This document shows, piece by piece, positions 48,848 to 58,459 of a stretch of 64,000 bases of DNA. Positions within the stretch are counted from its first letter, which is position 1. Each line of letters opens with the position of its first letter. Under the pieces are notes generated by a model. It did not search any database and was not told the DNA's origin. It saw nothing but the letters and a program-made list of their open reading frames with translations. The stretch comes from Bartonella sp. F02 (GTDB lineage Bacteria > Pseudomonadota > Alphaproteobacteria > Rhizobiales > Rhizobiaceae), in NCBI RefSeq assembly GCF_026929975.1, contig NZ_JANHOK010000001.1, positions 1 to 64,000 of the forward strand. The letters are read 5' to 3'. The translations under genes were made by a program, and so were the position numbers.

Positions 48848-50122
48848 CTAACAATGCTCAATCCACTCAGGAATACGATCAAAACCTATTAATTGTGCAT
48901 ACTCAAAACGCGGACGAATAATTGCATAACGCGTCCCTTGAACCAAAATTTCTGGGATCAAAAGTCGGCTATTGTAGGTACTTGACATGACAGCACCATA
49001 AGCTCCAGTTCTTGTAATCGCTAAAAGATCACCTGTCATCAAAACAGGTAAAGAGTGATCCAATCCTAAATAATCACCCGTTTCACAAACTGGACCAACA
49101 ATATCCGCCTGCATCAGCGGCGCATTTTCTGGAGTTTTCTTAACAGGCATCACATTTTGCCATGCATCATAAAGCGTTGGACGAATAAAATCATTCATCG
49201 CCGCATCCACAATAACAAAATTCCGTCCTTGTCCTTTTTTTAAATACACAACAGAAGTTACCAATACACCAGCTTCACCAACAATACTACGCCCAGGTTC
49301 TATGATAATGTTGATTCCTAAGGGGGCAATATGTTTCTTAACCACTGCTGCATAATCAACAGGAGATGGCACTGAATATTGCTCATTACCATACGAAATA
49401 CCAAGTCCTCCTCCAATATCAATATGGGTTATTGGAAGACCTTCATTCCATAATTGACGGACAAAATCTGCGACAATAGAAAATGCATCTTCAAATGGTT
49501 TTAAATCACAAATTTGACTTCCAATATGCATATCCACGCCACAAACATGAATATTGGGCAATTGTGCTGCTTTTTTATATACATTCTGAGCTAATGATAA
49601 CGGAATACCAAATTTATTCTCAGCTTTTCCTGTTGTAATTTTCTTATGCGTCTTTGCATCAACATCTGGATTAATACGCAATGAAACACGTGCTTTTTTA
49701 GAAAGCGCAACAGCGCGCGCTGATAATTGTTCAAGCTCTGGCTCAGATTCAACATTAAAACAATAAATATCCTGTTCAAGAGCAAAATCTATTTCTTTTA
49801 CCGTTTTTCCAACACCAGAATAAACAATACGATGAGGCGGAATACCAACAGCAAGTGCGCGTCGTAACTCTCCTTCTGAAACCACATCCGCGCCCGCTCC
49901 ATTGATTGCTAAAAGTCGTAAAACAGCCTGATTTGAATTCGCTTTAACAGCATAAGCAATCAAACTCGGCATATCTCGAAATGCATTTTGATAGTCTTTA
50001 AAAGCTGTAACCAGTGCACAAGCTGAATAACAATAAAAAGGCGTTCCAACATCTTGTGCAATTGCAGAAAGTGAAAGATCTTCAACGTGAAGCATATCCT
50101 GGTGATAAGAAAAAAAACGCAT
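48848..50122 (-). CDS. lysA: Diaminopimelate decarboxylase
   Basis: LysA makes lysine from meso-diaminopimelate with PLP. The 424-residue protein shows the PLP lysine in IAYAVKANSNQAVLR, the glycine loop HIDIGGGLGISY, EPGRSIVGEAG and VGPVCETGDYLG with the active-site Cys and Glu-Asp. Length is standard. It follows the small lipoprotein gene by eight bases and precedes the DUF4175 gene on the same strand. Confidence 0.97.
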   Translation of the reverse strand: MRFFSYHQDMLHVEDLSLSAIAQDVGTPFYCYSACALVTAFKDYQNAFRDMPSLIAYAVKANSNQAVLRLLAINGAGADVVSEGELRRALAVGIPPHRIVYSGVGKTVKEIDFALEQDIYCFNVESEPELEQLSARAVALSKKARVSLRINPDVDAKTHKKITTGKAENKFGIPLSLAQNVYKKAAQLPNIHVCGVDMHIGSQICDLKPFEDAFSIVADFVRQLWNEGLPITHIDIGGGLGISYGNEQYSVPSPVDYAAVVKKHIAPLGINIIIEPGRSIVGEAGVLVTSVVYLKKGQGRNFVIVDAAMNDFIRPTLYDAWQNVMPVKKTPENAPLMQADIVGPVCETGDYLGLDHSLPVLMTGDLLAITRTGAYGAVMSSTYNSRLLIPEILVQGTRYAIIRPRFEYAQLIGFDRIPEWIEHC

Positions 50123-50130
50123 AAAAATCC

Positions 50131-50310
50131 CTACTGTATCAACCGATCGAGAACAAAAGACTTATCTGCTGTGCTCTTAGAAACTAATCCTTCATGCGAA
50201 GTCTCCACCACCGTTGAAACAGGTGGTAGCAATGCCCCTTTACGTCCACATCCAGCTATAATAAAGCAGTAAAAAAAGACAATCGCTAAACGTTTAAAAA
50301 TTATTTTCAT
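50131..50310 (-). CDS. lptM: LptM-type small lipoprotein
   Basis: The 59-residue protein starts MKIIFKRLAIVFFYCFIIAG with a lipobox IAGC, giving a mature N-terminus CGRKGALLPP, the CGxKGPLxxP pattern of LptM (YifL). LptM helps mature the LptD/LptE LPS translocon. The ATG at 50310 places the signal peptide correctly; the upstream ATG would add ten charged residues. It is the first gene before lysA. In relatives argH lies immediately upstream. Confidence 0.8.
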   Translation of the reverse strand: MKIIFKRLAIVFFYCFIIAGCGRKGALLPPVSTVVETSHEGLVSKSTADKSFVLDRLIQ

Positions 50311-50643
50311 CTGTCTTTTTCTCTCATATTTTTTATGCATTTAAAATAAAAGCACTCAATCAATTACAAAATATTTTTTTCTATAAACAATTTTATAAAA
50401 ATTTTCTGAAAGAGTTCTTCCATTAAAACGGCTGAAATTTTACATTGCAAAATGATTTCCATTTGCGCTAACATTGCACCATTAGAAAGTAAATATACAA
50501 TATTTGTAGATAAAACTTTTGAGCAAAAATAATTAGAATATTAATTTCTTCTTTAACTGTAGAAAAATCCTTCTCAACTCAAACTGTTTTATAAATTTGA
50601 CGTATTATTTGTTGTACGCTGAAAGCAACACACTTAGGATAAA
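50311..50643. other. Gap between lptM and the TlpA-like gene
   Basis: This 333-base AT-rich stretch has no gene or convincing remnant. In several Rhizobiales argH (argininosuccinate lyase) lies between the lipoprotein gene and a divergent TlpA-like gene; it is absent here. Promoters of both flanking genes must lie in it. Confidence 0.5.
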
Positions 50644-51345
50644 ATGATGATTTCTCAAATTCTTGCTCACTTTCAAATTCAAAAGAAAACAATTCAATAC
50701 TTCATCGCATTTTCGCTTATTTTTTTTGGTTCATACTCAATAATAAACCACAATGAAAAAATAATAGATTTGTCTTTTAACTTTATTTCAGAAGCAAAAG
50801 CACAAGAAATTAACACCCAAAAAACACAAGCAGAAAAAATAATGGTCATAAAAAAAGCAGCTAAAGGCTTTTTTACTTATCTCCGCTTTGCTGATACACC
50901 TTATAATACAAACCAACTTTCTTTTAAAGATCTTCACGGTACAGATCATATACTCGCTGAATTTAATGGAAAACCGATGCTCATCAACCTATGGGCTACA
51001 TGGTGTGCACCATGCCGTGCAGAAATGCCAGAACTGGCACAATTAAAACGTGATATGGGCGAAGAAAACTTTGATGTCATGGCGATTAACGTTGATAAAG
51101 CAGCTTCTCCTGAAAAAATTCAAGATTTTCTCCAAAAGGTACACGCAGATAATTTAGTTTACTACCGTGACAAAACAATGAATATCTTTAGAGACATCCG
51201 AAAACAAGGATTGGCTGTAGGATTACCCGTCACACTTTTAATCGATAAAAATGGCGATCTCATTGCATCATTCAATGGCGCAGCTCCATGGAACAATGAT
51301 GATGCTAAGGCATTGATAAAAACTGTTATTAAAGAAACACAATAG
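50644..51345 (+). CDS. TlpA-like thiol:disulfide oxidoreductase
   Basis: The 233-residue protein has an N-terminal membrane anchor (YFIAFSLIFFGSYSIIN) and a periplasmic thioredoxin-like domain with the active site WATWCAPCRAEMP (about residues 118-130) and a cis-proline loop VGLPVTLLIDKNG. TlpA proteins reduce periplasmic thiols for cytochrome maturation and oxidase assembly. TAGGATAAA precedes the ATG. The gene is divergent from lptM-lysA. Confidence 0.9.
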   Translation: MMISQILAHFQIQKKTIQYFIAFSLIFFGSYSIINHNEKIIDLSFNFISEAKAQEINTQKTQAEKIMVIKKAAKGFFTYLRFADTPYNTNQLSFKDLHGTDHILAEFNGKPMLINLWATWCAPCRAEMPELAQLKRDMGEENFDVMAINVDKAASPEKIQDFLQKVHADNLVYYRDKTMNIFRDIRKQGLAVGLPVTLLIDKNGDLIASFNGAAPWNNDDAKALIKTVIKETQ

Positions 51346-51346
51346 C

Positions 51347-51856
51347 TTAATAGCCGCGCCTTTTTAAACGTTGTATTGTTAAATCCAATGCCGATAAAAA
51401 AGAAGAACGGTCTTTACGACAAAAAGGGCGAGAACCTCCTATAAAATTTCCTTGTTCTCGCAAACTTTCCATGAGATTGCGTATCGCTAAAGCTTGACCA
51501 ATAGAATTTTTATCAAAAATACGACCGACTGGTGAAATACATGCTGCTCCAGCCTGAACAACTTGTGCTGCTAAAGGAATATCACTTGTGATGACAATAC
51601 TCGCTTCATGCACATGTTTCACAATCCAATGATCAGCACAATTTAGTCCTTTAGGAACAATCACTCTTTCAAGAAGCATATTATTGGGAAGAGAAAAAAA
51701 ATGATTTGCGACAACAAATGTTTTAAGCTGATAACGATCCATAACGCGATAGATTTCATCCTTTACAGGACAAGCATCCGCATCAACAAATAAAGTGATA
51801 GGAAGTTTTTTATGTTTGCTTTCACCTTTACTTGTATTCAAAAAAAATTCTTTCAT
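51347..51856 (-). CDS. YaiI/YqxD (UPF0178) family protein
   Basis: The 169-residue protein shows the UPF0178 signatures ITLFVDADACPVKDEIYRV, VIVPKGLNCADHWIV and ASIVITSDIPLAAQVVQAGA, with acidic residues typical of a PIN-like nuclease fold; function is not established. The ATG overlaps the stop of the upstream yihY/BrkB-type gene (ATGA), so translation is coupled. Confidence 0.9.
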   Translation of the reverse strand: MKEFFLNTSKGESKHKKLPITLFVDADACPVKDEIYRVMDRYQLKTFVVANHFFSLPNNMLLERVIVPKGLNCADHWIVKHVHEASIVITSDIPLAAQVVQAGAACISPVGRIFDKNSIGQALAIRNLMESLREQGNFIGGSRPFCRKDRSSFLSALDLTIQRLKRRGY

Positions 51857-52707
51857 TCATCTGAATGTTGCACATTCTCACGATAAAACATAATTGCCGC
51901 ATTCATTTCGCCCCCCAGAATGAAAATTGCACTTAACATATAGAGAAAAATGATTGCAACCATAATGGAAGTCAATCCTGCATAGGTTGAGGTATAATTA
52001 AACATTGTTAAATATTGAGCAAAAGCAATTGAAGCCACAAGCCAAAAAAACATTGTTATCACAATTCCTGGAAAAACATCTATAAATTTTCGTTTTCCTG
52101 CCGGCAACCATTTGTGAACAACTAAAAGGCTTATAAATAAAACAATCATCGCAATCGTATAACGCCATAAACGTATTATACCAATATATTCAACAATAAA
52201 GGGAAAATGTTTTTGCATAATTCTAATCAACAAAGGTGCCAAAACCAATAAAAAACTGATCACAACAAGACCAATCGCTCCCACAATCACAAAAAACAAA
52301 CTTTGAAAACGACAAAAAAATACACTCCGCCGATCAACAACACGATAAGCTCTATTCAAAGCTGTCCGTAACGCTTCCACTCCATTAGAAGCAAAATAAG
52401 CTGCTCCAATAGCAGAAAGTGTTAACAAATCTCTACGTTGAGTCATTAAAACATTGATAATTTCTTTTGATAAAGGCTCTGCAATCGCATCTGGTAATAA
52501 TTGCACAAGCGCACCAATTTTTTGTGGTGTATTTTTAAATGCTCCTAAAAAACTCGCAACAGAAGTTCCAAAAATAAAAAAAGGAAAAAACGCTAAAAGC
52601 CCTGAAAGAGCAACATGACTTGCAAAAGCACTCCCATTATCACGCCAATAATGACTTACAGCATTAACAACAATGCGATAACTATACCAAAACATAACTT
52701 TTACCAC
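51853..52707 (-). CDS. YihY/BrkB family membrane protein
   Basis: The 284-residue protein has about six membrane helices and family features SHVALSGLLAFFPFFIFGTS, LLTLSAIGAAYFASNGVEALRTALNRAY and NYTSTYAGLTSIMVAIIFLYMLS. The start is a GTG at 52707 with AGAAGG nine bases upstream. BrkB-type proteins are called virulence factors by early annotation, but their function, possibly transport, is not known. Confidence 0.9.
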   Translation of the reverse strand: MVKVMFWYSYRIVVNAVSHYWRDNGSAFASHVALSGLLAFFPFFIFGTSVASFLGAFKNTPQKIGALVQLLPDAIAEPLSKEIINVLMTQRRDLLTLSAIGAAYFASNGVEALRTALNRAYRVVDRRSVFFCRFQSLFFVIVGAIGLVVISFLLVLAPLLIRIMQKHFPFIVEYIGIIRLWRYTIAMIVLFISLLVVHKWLPAGKRKFIDVFPGIVITMFFWLVASIAFAQYLTMFNYTSTYAGLTSIMVAIIFLYMLSAIFILGGEMNAAIMFYRENVQHSDE

Positions 52708-52901
52708 ATTTTCATACCTTCTAGAGATATTGTTTTAATTTATTCCAAACTCTATAAAAGTTATCTAAAATTCATAAATGGAAGCCTTTTGGTATAAAAA
52801 CAGATGTATTCTAAAGAATAATCATGAATAGGGTCAAGTTCTTAAAATGCCTAAGCCCTAATCAATTTGAATCAATCCACAGATTGCACAAATTCTATAT
52901 T

Positions 52902-53945
52902 TTAAGATGCTTTTTGACGCTGTGCAGTCACAGCTAAAGCTAATAAAGCTTGACGAATAATCGCTTTACTCAAAAATGGATTTTTACGACTTTCTAAAAC
53001 AGCACATTGAATTCTTTCCATCGCAGAAGCAATTTGTTCTAATTTCCAATATCTCAAAGCACTTTCAACGGTTTTTCTTCGCTGAAAAAAAATGGGTGGT
53101 CGCGCTTGAGAAATAACTGCAAAAGCAGATTTTCCTTCAACCTCCACTTGATAACGCAAAAGCTGTAACTGTTGAAAATGTCTTTGTGCAGCGCTTAAGA
53201 TAAAAAAAAGTGCACTTTGTGTTATCGCATATCGGCGAAAAGAAGCATCAAAACCAGTAACATCTCCCAATAAAATAGCATCAATCACTTCATCTTGAGA
53301 AAAAGCGCTCACATTACTCACGACAGCTCTGACATCCTCAAGAGTAATATGTTTTTTATCTAAAGTACAAAGGCACAGTTTTTCCAATTCGCTTCGCGAA
53401 ACAAGATGATCTCCTCCTAAATTTTCATGTAACCACTGACGCGCTTCTACAGAAAGAGTCATCTTAAAAAAATTCAAAACCTCATTAATTAATACATCAA
53501 GAGCATCAAAATCATCTGAATAACAAGGCAAAGCTATTGCTGTTGATGCTGTCTCAATAAGACTGCGCAACCCTGTTCCTTTTTTCAAATCCTCTGCCTC
53601 AATTAAAATAAAACTTTTTTGAGGAGGCTCTTTAATTAAAATTTTAAGTGCAGCAAGAAATCCTTTTTGGTTAGCTCCATTCGATATCCATATTAAACGA
53701 TCTCCTCCCAAAAACGATAAAGTATGCGCTTCATCGCCTAATCGTGCGGGATCTTTATCAATTTCAGTTGCATCCAAACGAACAGTCGAAAAAGGATCTT
53801 CTACCGAGATCTGTGTCAATTTAACGAAACGCCGTGCACGCTCACAAACAAGACCACGATCAGGCCCATAAATTAAAACAATAGGAAAAGAGCGCGAAAA
53901 ACGCGTTAAAAAAGCATCAACTTCATGCGCTTTTTTTTGAGCCAA
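52902..53945 (-). CDS. holA: DNA polymerase III delta subunit
   Basis: HolA is the clamp-loader subunit that opens the sliding clamp. The 347-residue protein has the HolA layout: IVLIYGPDRGLVCERARRF, PFSTVRLDATEID, EAHTLSFLGGDRLIWI, the central AAA+-like domain without a functional ATP site, and a helical C-terminal domain. The start is a TTG at 53945, because no ATG lies in frame between the preceding stop and the conserved N-terminus. It follows the ABC ATP-binding gene by four bases. Confidence 0.88.
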   Translation of the reverse strand: MAQKKAHEVDAFLTRFSRSFPIVLIYGPDRGLVCERARRFVKLTQISVEDPFSTVRLDATEIDKDPARLGDEAHTLSFLGGDRLIWISNGANQKGFLAALKILIKEPPQKSFILIEAEDLKKGTGLRSLIETASTAIALPCYSDDFDALDVLINEVLNFFKMTLSVEARQWLHENLGGDHLVSRSELEKLCLCTLDKKHITLEDVRAVVSNVSAFSQDEVIDAILLGDVTGFDASFRRYAITQSALFFILSAAQRHFQQLQLLRYQVEVEGKSAFAVISQARPPIFFQRRKTVESALRYWKLEQIASAMERIQCAVLESRKNPFLSKAIIRQALLALAVTAQRQKAS

Positions 53946-53949
53946 AACT

Positions 53950-54744
53950 TTAATCCATTAAAAGTTCATCATCATCGAGAGCTTCTCCGCGAACTTTTTG
54001 AAACATAGCAATTAAATCATTCACATGTAAATTTTTACGTTCTTCTTGATGTACATCCAAAATAACACGTCCCCCATGCAACATCAATGTACGATCTCCA
54101 TGATCAAGTGCTTGGCGCATAGAGTGCGTCACCATCATAGTTGTTAGTTTTTTTTCTTTAACAATTTTTTCTGTTAAATTCATTACAAAATCAGCCATTC
54201 CCGGATCAAGCGCTGAGGTATGTTCATCAAGTAATAAAACATCTGCACGCGCTAAAGTTGCCATCACAAGGCAAATTACCTGACGTTGTCCACCCGATAA
54301 ACTATCCATGCGGTTATGCATGCATTTTTCAAGGCCAAGACCCAATTGAGCAATCTTCTCTCGAAAAAACTCTTTATTTTCGCGCGTTAAAGCTAGACGA
54401 AAACCCCGTTTATGCCCCCTAAGAGTAGCAAGCGCTAAATTTTCTTCAATGGTCAAAGCACCACAACTTCCCATTAATGAATCTTGGAAAACACAAGCAA
54501 TCCTTTCTGCTCGTTCGCTTACCGACTGGCGAGAAATATTATGCCCATTGATAATGATTTGTCCTTTTGTCGGAAGAATAGCTCCTGCTAAAACACTCAA
54601 TAATGTTGATTTCCCAGCACCATTAGACCCAATAATCGTAACAAAACTTCCTTGATCAATTTTGAAGTTAATATCAATCAAAGCTCGTTTTTCTAAAGGT
54701 GTTTTTGGCTTAAAAGTAACCTCTACATGAGAAAACTCAATCAT
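53950..54744 (-). CDS. ABC transporter ATP-binding protein
   Basis: The 264-residue ATPase has Walker A IIGSNGAGKSTLL, a Q-loop CVFQDSL, signature LSGGQRQVICL, Walker B VLLLDEHTSALDP and switch MMVTHSMRQAL. It belongs to the importer class linked to branched-chain-type permeases. It overlaps the permease gene by eight bases, so the two form one unit. Together with the binding protein (55680-56645) it makes a complete uptake system. Confidence 0.93.
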   Translation of the reverse strand: MIEFSHVEVTFKPKTPLEKRALIDINFKIDQGSFVTIIGSNGAGKSTLLSVLAGAILPTKGQIIINGHNISRQSVSERAERIACVFQDSLMGSCGALTIEENLALATLRGHKRGFRLALTRENKEFFREKIAQLGLGLEKCMHNRMDSLSGGQRQVICLVMATLARADVLLLDEHTSALDPGMADFVMNLTEKIVKEKKLTTMMVTHSMRQALDHGDRTLMLHGGRVILDVHQEERKNLHVNDLIAMFQKVRGEALDDDELLMD

Positions 54745-55633
54745 GTCTACGTCTTTCTAAATAGCGCGGCACCACAAGAGCCAAAACAACTAAAAGTGCT
54801 GTAATTAATTGAAGATCTGTCGACGGATCAATTCCAAGTCCCCCTATTTCAAATGCAAATTGAACCGCAACACGATAAAGAACAGAGCCTACAATACAGC
54901 TAACAATAATCCAAAAAATACTTCGCGTCCGAAACAAAGTTTCACCAATAATAACAGCAGCTAGACCAAAAACAATTGTCCCAATTCCACCTGTAATATC
55001 TGTCGCTATTGCTGTTTGAATATAAAGAGCTCCTCCAAGTGCAACACACGCATTTGAAAGACCCATCCCAAAATAAATCAATGCAGATGTATGAATTCCT
55101 TGTGCTGTCGCCATCCGTGAATTAGTACCCATAGCTCGCATAGCAAGACCGAGTTCACTCACTAAAAAGCGCCAAACAAAAAAAGCAACAACAAGCAAAA
55201 TAAAACCAACAAAAAGAGGACGCACAAATATATCTGGTAAACCAAACAAACCATAAAAAGGTGTTAAAGCTGTATCAGAAAGCGCTAAATTAACATTTGC
55301 TCCTCCTGTAATTCCCATAATACGCAGATTAACCGTATAAAGTGCTGACATTGTTAAAATTGAAGCTAAAAGATTTAAAATACCAAATTGCAAATTTAAC
55401 AAAGCCGTTAATAAACCAGCCATCATTCCTGCAGCAAAAGCACACGCCATAGCAATCCACGCATTAAAACCCAAAAGAATCAAAACACCACACACACATG
55501 ATCCAAGAAGAAACGAACCATCGACGGTTAAATCAGGAAAATCCAAAACGCGAAATGAAAGATAAACACCAAGAGCAACAAATGCGTAAATAAGGCCTAA
55601 CTCTACAGCTCCAGAAACAGCGAATATATTCAT
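54737..55633 (-). CDS. ABC transporter permease
   Basis: The 298-residue protein has eight to nine hydrophobic segments and the BPD_transp_2 (branched-chain permease) features LGVYLSFRVLDFPDLTVDGSFLLG, ELGLAMRAMGTNSRMATAQGI and GGIGTIVFGLAAVIIGE. Relatives with this binding-protein type have been associated with tryptophan or tyrosine uptake; the substrate here is not proved. The start at 55633 follows the binding protein stop by 46 bases. Confidence 0.92.
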   Translation of the reverse strand: MNIFAVSGAVELGLIYAFVALGVYLSFRVLDFPDLTVDGSFLLGSCVCGVLILLGFNAWIAMACAFAAGMMAGLLTALLNLQFGILNLLASILTMSALYTVNLRIMGITGGANVNLALSDTALTPFYGLFGLPDIFVRPLFVGFILLVVAFFVWRFLVSELGLAMRAMGTNSRMATAQGIHTSALIYFGMGLSNACVALGGALYIQTAIATDITGGIGTIVFGLAAVIIGETLFRTRSIFWIIVSCIVGSVLYRVAVQFAFEIGGLGIDPSTDLQLITALLVVLALVVPRYLERRRHD

Positions 55634-55679
55634 AAGATAATAGCCTATATAAAAACTTAAGATACTTATTAATGGAAAT

Positions 55680-56645
55680 CTATTGAAGAACTTTCACTGC
55701 AGATTCAAGAACTGTTTGCGGTATCATCACACCAATTTGTTTGGCTACCTTCATATCAACCATCATATTGTTGTTATTGACACGTACCACATCAATATCC
55801 CCTGGTTTTTCACCTTTTAAAATACGCAAGATCAATTTTCCAGTTTCAATCCCCATATCATAATAATCTACACCCTGCGTTATGAAAGGGCCACGCCCAA
55901 TAGTATCAGAATCAGCAACAAATAAAGGCGTTTTTGTTTCAAGAGCAACCTTTGCGGCTCCTTCTAAAACAGATACAATCGTATTGTCTGTAGGAACAAA
56001 AATAACATCTACCTTACCGATTAAGGCACGTATTGCAGCTTGAACATCGGAAGATTTTGCTGCTGATGAAGGAATAACATCCATTCCAGCACCATCCGCC
56101 AATTTTTTTAAAACCTTAAAAGTTGAAACAGAATTAGCTTCTGATGCATTATACAGATAACCTATTTTTTTCAACTCTGGTTTTACTTTTTGTAACAGCT
56201 TAAGATTTTCTGCAATATCTGTATAATCAGAAACTCCTGTCACATTGCCTCCAGGCTTAATTAACGAGGGAACTAATTTTGCTTCAACAGGATCAAAAAC
56301 TGCAGCAAAAACAATGGGAATTTTTTTTGTCGCAGCTGACATCGTTTGCGCTGAAGGTGTACTAAGCGCGACAATAACATCAGGTTTTTCCCCTGCAAAT
56401 TTCCGTGCAATCTGAGTTGCTGTAGTAATATTTCCTTGTGCTGATAAAAAGGTTATTTGTAAATTTTCACCATTTTTATAACCGCTTTCTAACAGAAAAT
56501 CTTCCATTCCTTTACGAATTGCATCTAAAGAATTATGCGCGATAATTTGAGTAACAGCTATTTTTACTCGATCTTCAGCTTTTGCAAAATCATTTATTAT
56601 AAAAGAAAATACAACAGCAAAACATACACTTACTATTTTCAACAC
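55680..56645 (-). CDS. ABC transporter substrate-binding protein
   Basis: The 321-residue protein has a signal peptide (IVSVCFAVVFSFIINDFAKA) and belongs to the ABC_sub_bind (TrpX-like) family: VKIAVTQIIAHNSLDAIRKGM, VIVALSTPSAQTMS, IPIVFAAVFDPVEAKLV, FVPTDNTIVSVLEGAAKVA and GVDYYDMGIETGKLILRIL. Family knowledge suggests an aromatic amino acid or related ligand. It is the first gene of the transporter operon. Confidence 0.92.
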   Translation of the reverse strand: MLKIVSVCFAVVFSFIINDFAKAEDRVKIAVTQIIAHNSLDAIRKGMEDFLLESGYKNGENLQITFLSAQGNITTATQIARKFAGEKPDVIVALSTPSAQTMSAATKKIPIVFAAVFDPVEAKLVPSLIKPGGNVTGVSDYTDIAENLKLLQKVKPELKKIGYLYNASEANSVSTFKVLKKLADGAGMDVIPSSAAKSSDVQAAIRALIGKVDVIFVPTDNTIVSVLEGAAKVALETKTPLFVADSDTIGRGPFITQGVDYYDMGIETGKLILRILKGEKPGDIDVVRVNNNNMMVDMKVAKQIGVMIPQTVLESAVKVLQ

Positions 56646-56852
56646 TTACTATCTTACCCTTATTGATGAAAAATACAGGCAGTATCCCATTAAGCGGCAA
56701 ACCTATTAAAGAGCACTCTAAAAATCAATATTTATTTCCATTTTTTAACATTGAAAAAATAAATCACAAAAAATAATATTTTTTTGTTGCAATTCTGATA
56801 AGCCTACGCCATACAGACAATGCGTGAGACAGAATTTGTTTCAAATCGGTGA

Positions 56853-56927
56853 GCGGGTGTAGCTCAGGGGTAGAGCACAACCTTGCCAAGGTTGGGGTCG
56901 TGGGTTCGAATCCCATCGCCCGCTCCA
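56853..56927 (+). tRNA. tRNA-Gly (anticodon GCC)
   Basis: The cloverleaf is complete: acceptor GCGGGTG pairs with CGCCCGC, the D arm is AGCTC-AGGGGTA-GAGC, the anticodon arm is CAACCTTGCCAAGGTTG with anticodon GCC, and the T arm contains GTGGGTTCGAATCCCAT. CCA is encoded at the 3' end. It reads GGC and GGU codons. Confidence 0.97.
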
Positions 56928-57539
56928 TTTTTTAATTTGTTGTTATGCAAATTGGCGTTAGAAATTTTCTATGAGAATATTTCGATTTTCTCTATTATAA
57001 GAAAGTCAATTGAATTCTGTTCTTCTCAAAAAAAATTGAGATAATTTAAAGTATTTTTAAAGCAGTTTATTGCTTCTTTAACTGCCAAACTTTATGAACG
57101 AAAATAGCACCTTTTTAATAAAATGGAATCTTGTTCTATAAATTACTCATAGTTATAAAACATGGTAATTTTTTATAAATCGTAATAACAATTTTGTCAT
57201 GCAGTTCAGCTGTAAAACTTAATATCTTATGCTTATTTGCATATTTCAAAATAATTCAATGAATAAAAATATAATGTAGAAAATACGGATATTGCTATTC
57301 ATGTTTACCACACTCACTATCAGGGATTGTTATGATCAACACAAGATTACAATTTCAATAAAAATTTGAGAAATAACAACGAAGAGAAATGGCAAAATAA
57401 AAAACTTGTTTTTAAGTATTTATGATGTCATCAATTGTTTTGTATTATATTTTAAACATTTAAAAATAAATAACTGAAAAATATAAATAAAGATATTTTT
57501 CAGGTATAACTGATTTATACAATAAGGTTTTTAGCAACC
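56928..57539. other. AT-rich intergenic region
   Basis: This 612-base stretch after the tRNA gene has no supported gene, repeat or integration remnant on either strand. Only short AT-rich frames without ribosome binding sites occur. Confidence 0.5.
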
Positions 57540-58361
57540 ATGAAACAGAACAATGTCGTGCTTGTTTTTCGTTCTCTTCTTTTTACATTAGTTTTTTACA
57601 TTGCAACCTTTTTACAAATGATTCTTTATGCCCCTTTTTATTTTTTAATGCCGCGTAAAAAAGCATGGATTGTTCCAAAAACATGGGCGCGCATCACTCT
57701 TTTTTTGCAAAAATACATCGCTGGCACAAACTACGAAATCGAAGGTTTAGAAAACTTACCCAAAGGGGCTTATATTGTCGCGCCTAAACATCAATCTGCA
57801 TGGGAAACTTTTAGCCTTGTTCCTTATTTAGATGACCCTGTTCTCATTATAAAGCGCGAACTCATGTGGATTCCCTTTTTTGGCTGGTACATGGCAAAAA
57901 CACAAATTATTCCGATTAACCGAACAAGCCCTATTAAAGCGCTGAAAACCATCATACAAATTGCAAAACAAAAAGCAAAACAAGGCCGACAAATTTTAAT
58001 CTTTCCTGAAGGAACTCGTCGACAACCCGGCCAAGAACCAGACTATAAACCGGGTATTCTTGCGCTCTACAACGAACTCGGACTTCAAGTTGTTCCCATT
58101 GCTCACAACGCCGGTTTATATTGGCCACGAAATAATTTTCGCCGCTACCCAGGCACAATCCGCGTTCGTATTCTTCCTCCCATAGAGGCAAACTTAAGCA
58201 AAAGTGATTTCCGCGAAAAACTCATCAAAAAAACAGAGGAAGCTTGTGACGAATTGCTTTTATTAGCTGCAAAAGACTCAACTCCTCCACCAATGCCACC
58301 TTCTGCCGTTAAAAGACTTCAAACACTCGGCTATCATTGGGAAGGTCCTATCCGTGATTAA
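57540..58361 (+). CDS. plsC: 1-acyl-sn-glycerol-3-phosphate acyltransferase
   Basis: The 273-residue protein adds the second fatty acid in phospholipid synthesis. It has an N-terminal membrane helix (LLFTLVFYIATFLQMILYAPFYFL) and acyltransferase motifs: IVAPKHQSAWETF (motif I, normally HX4D but here HX4E), IKRELMWIPFFGWYM (II), FPEGTRRQPGQE (III) and VVPIAHNAGLYWPR (IV). The Glu in place of Asp is conservative and may occur in relatives. Confidence 0.88.
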   Translation: MKQNNVVLVFRSLLFTLVFYIATFLQMILYAPFYFLMPRKKAWIVPKTWARITLFLQKYIAGTNYEIEGLENLPKGAYIVAPKHQSAWETFSLVPYLDDPVLIIKRELMWIPFFGWYMAKTQIIPINRTSPIKALKTIIQIAKQKAKQGRQILIFPEGTRRQPGQEPDYKPGILALYNELGLQVVPIAHNAGLYWPRNNFRRYPGTIRVRILPPIEANLSKSDFREKLIKKTEEACDELLLLAAKDSTPPPMPPSAVKRLQTLGYHWEGPIRD

Positions 58362-58459
58362 ATTTTATCTTTGATTTAACGGATATGTACATACTTATTA
58401 TGTTTTACCATTAAAACAATTTTAAATCATTCAAACTGAGAAATTATTGAATCCATTTT

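Noticed and set aside
56928-57539. Integration site or genomic island beside tRNA-Gly
   Set aside because: No repeat of the tRNA 3' end, no integrase gene and no foreign-looking coding sequence next to it.
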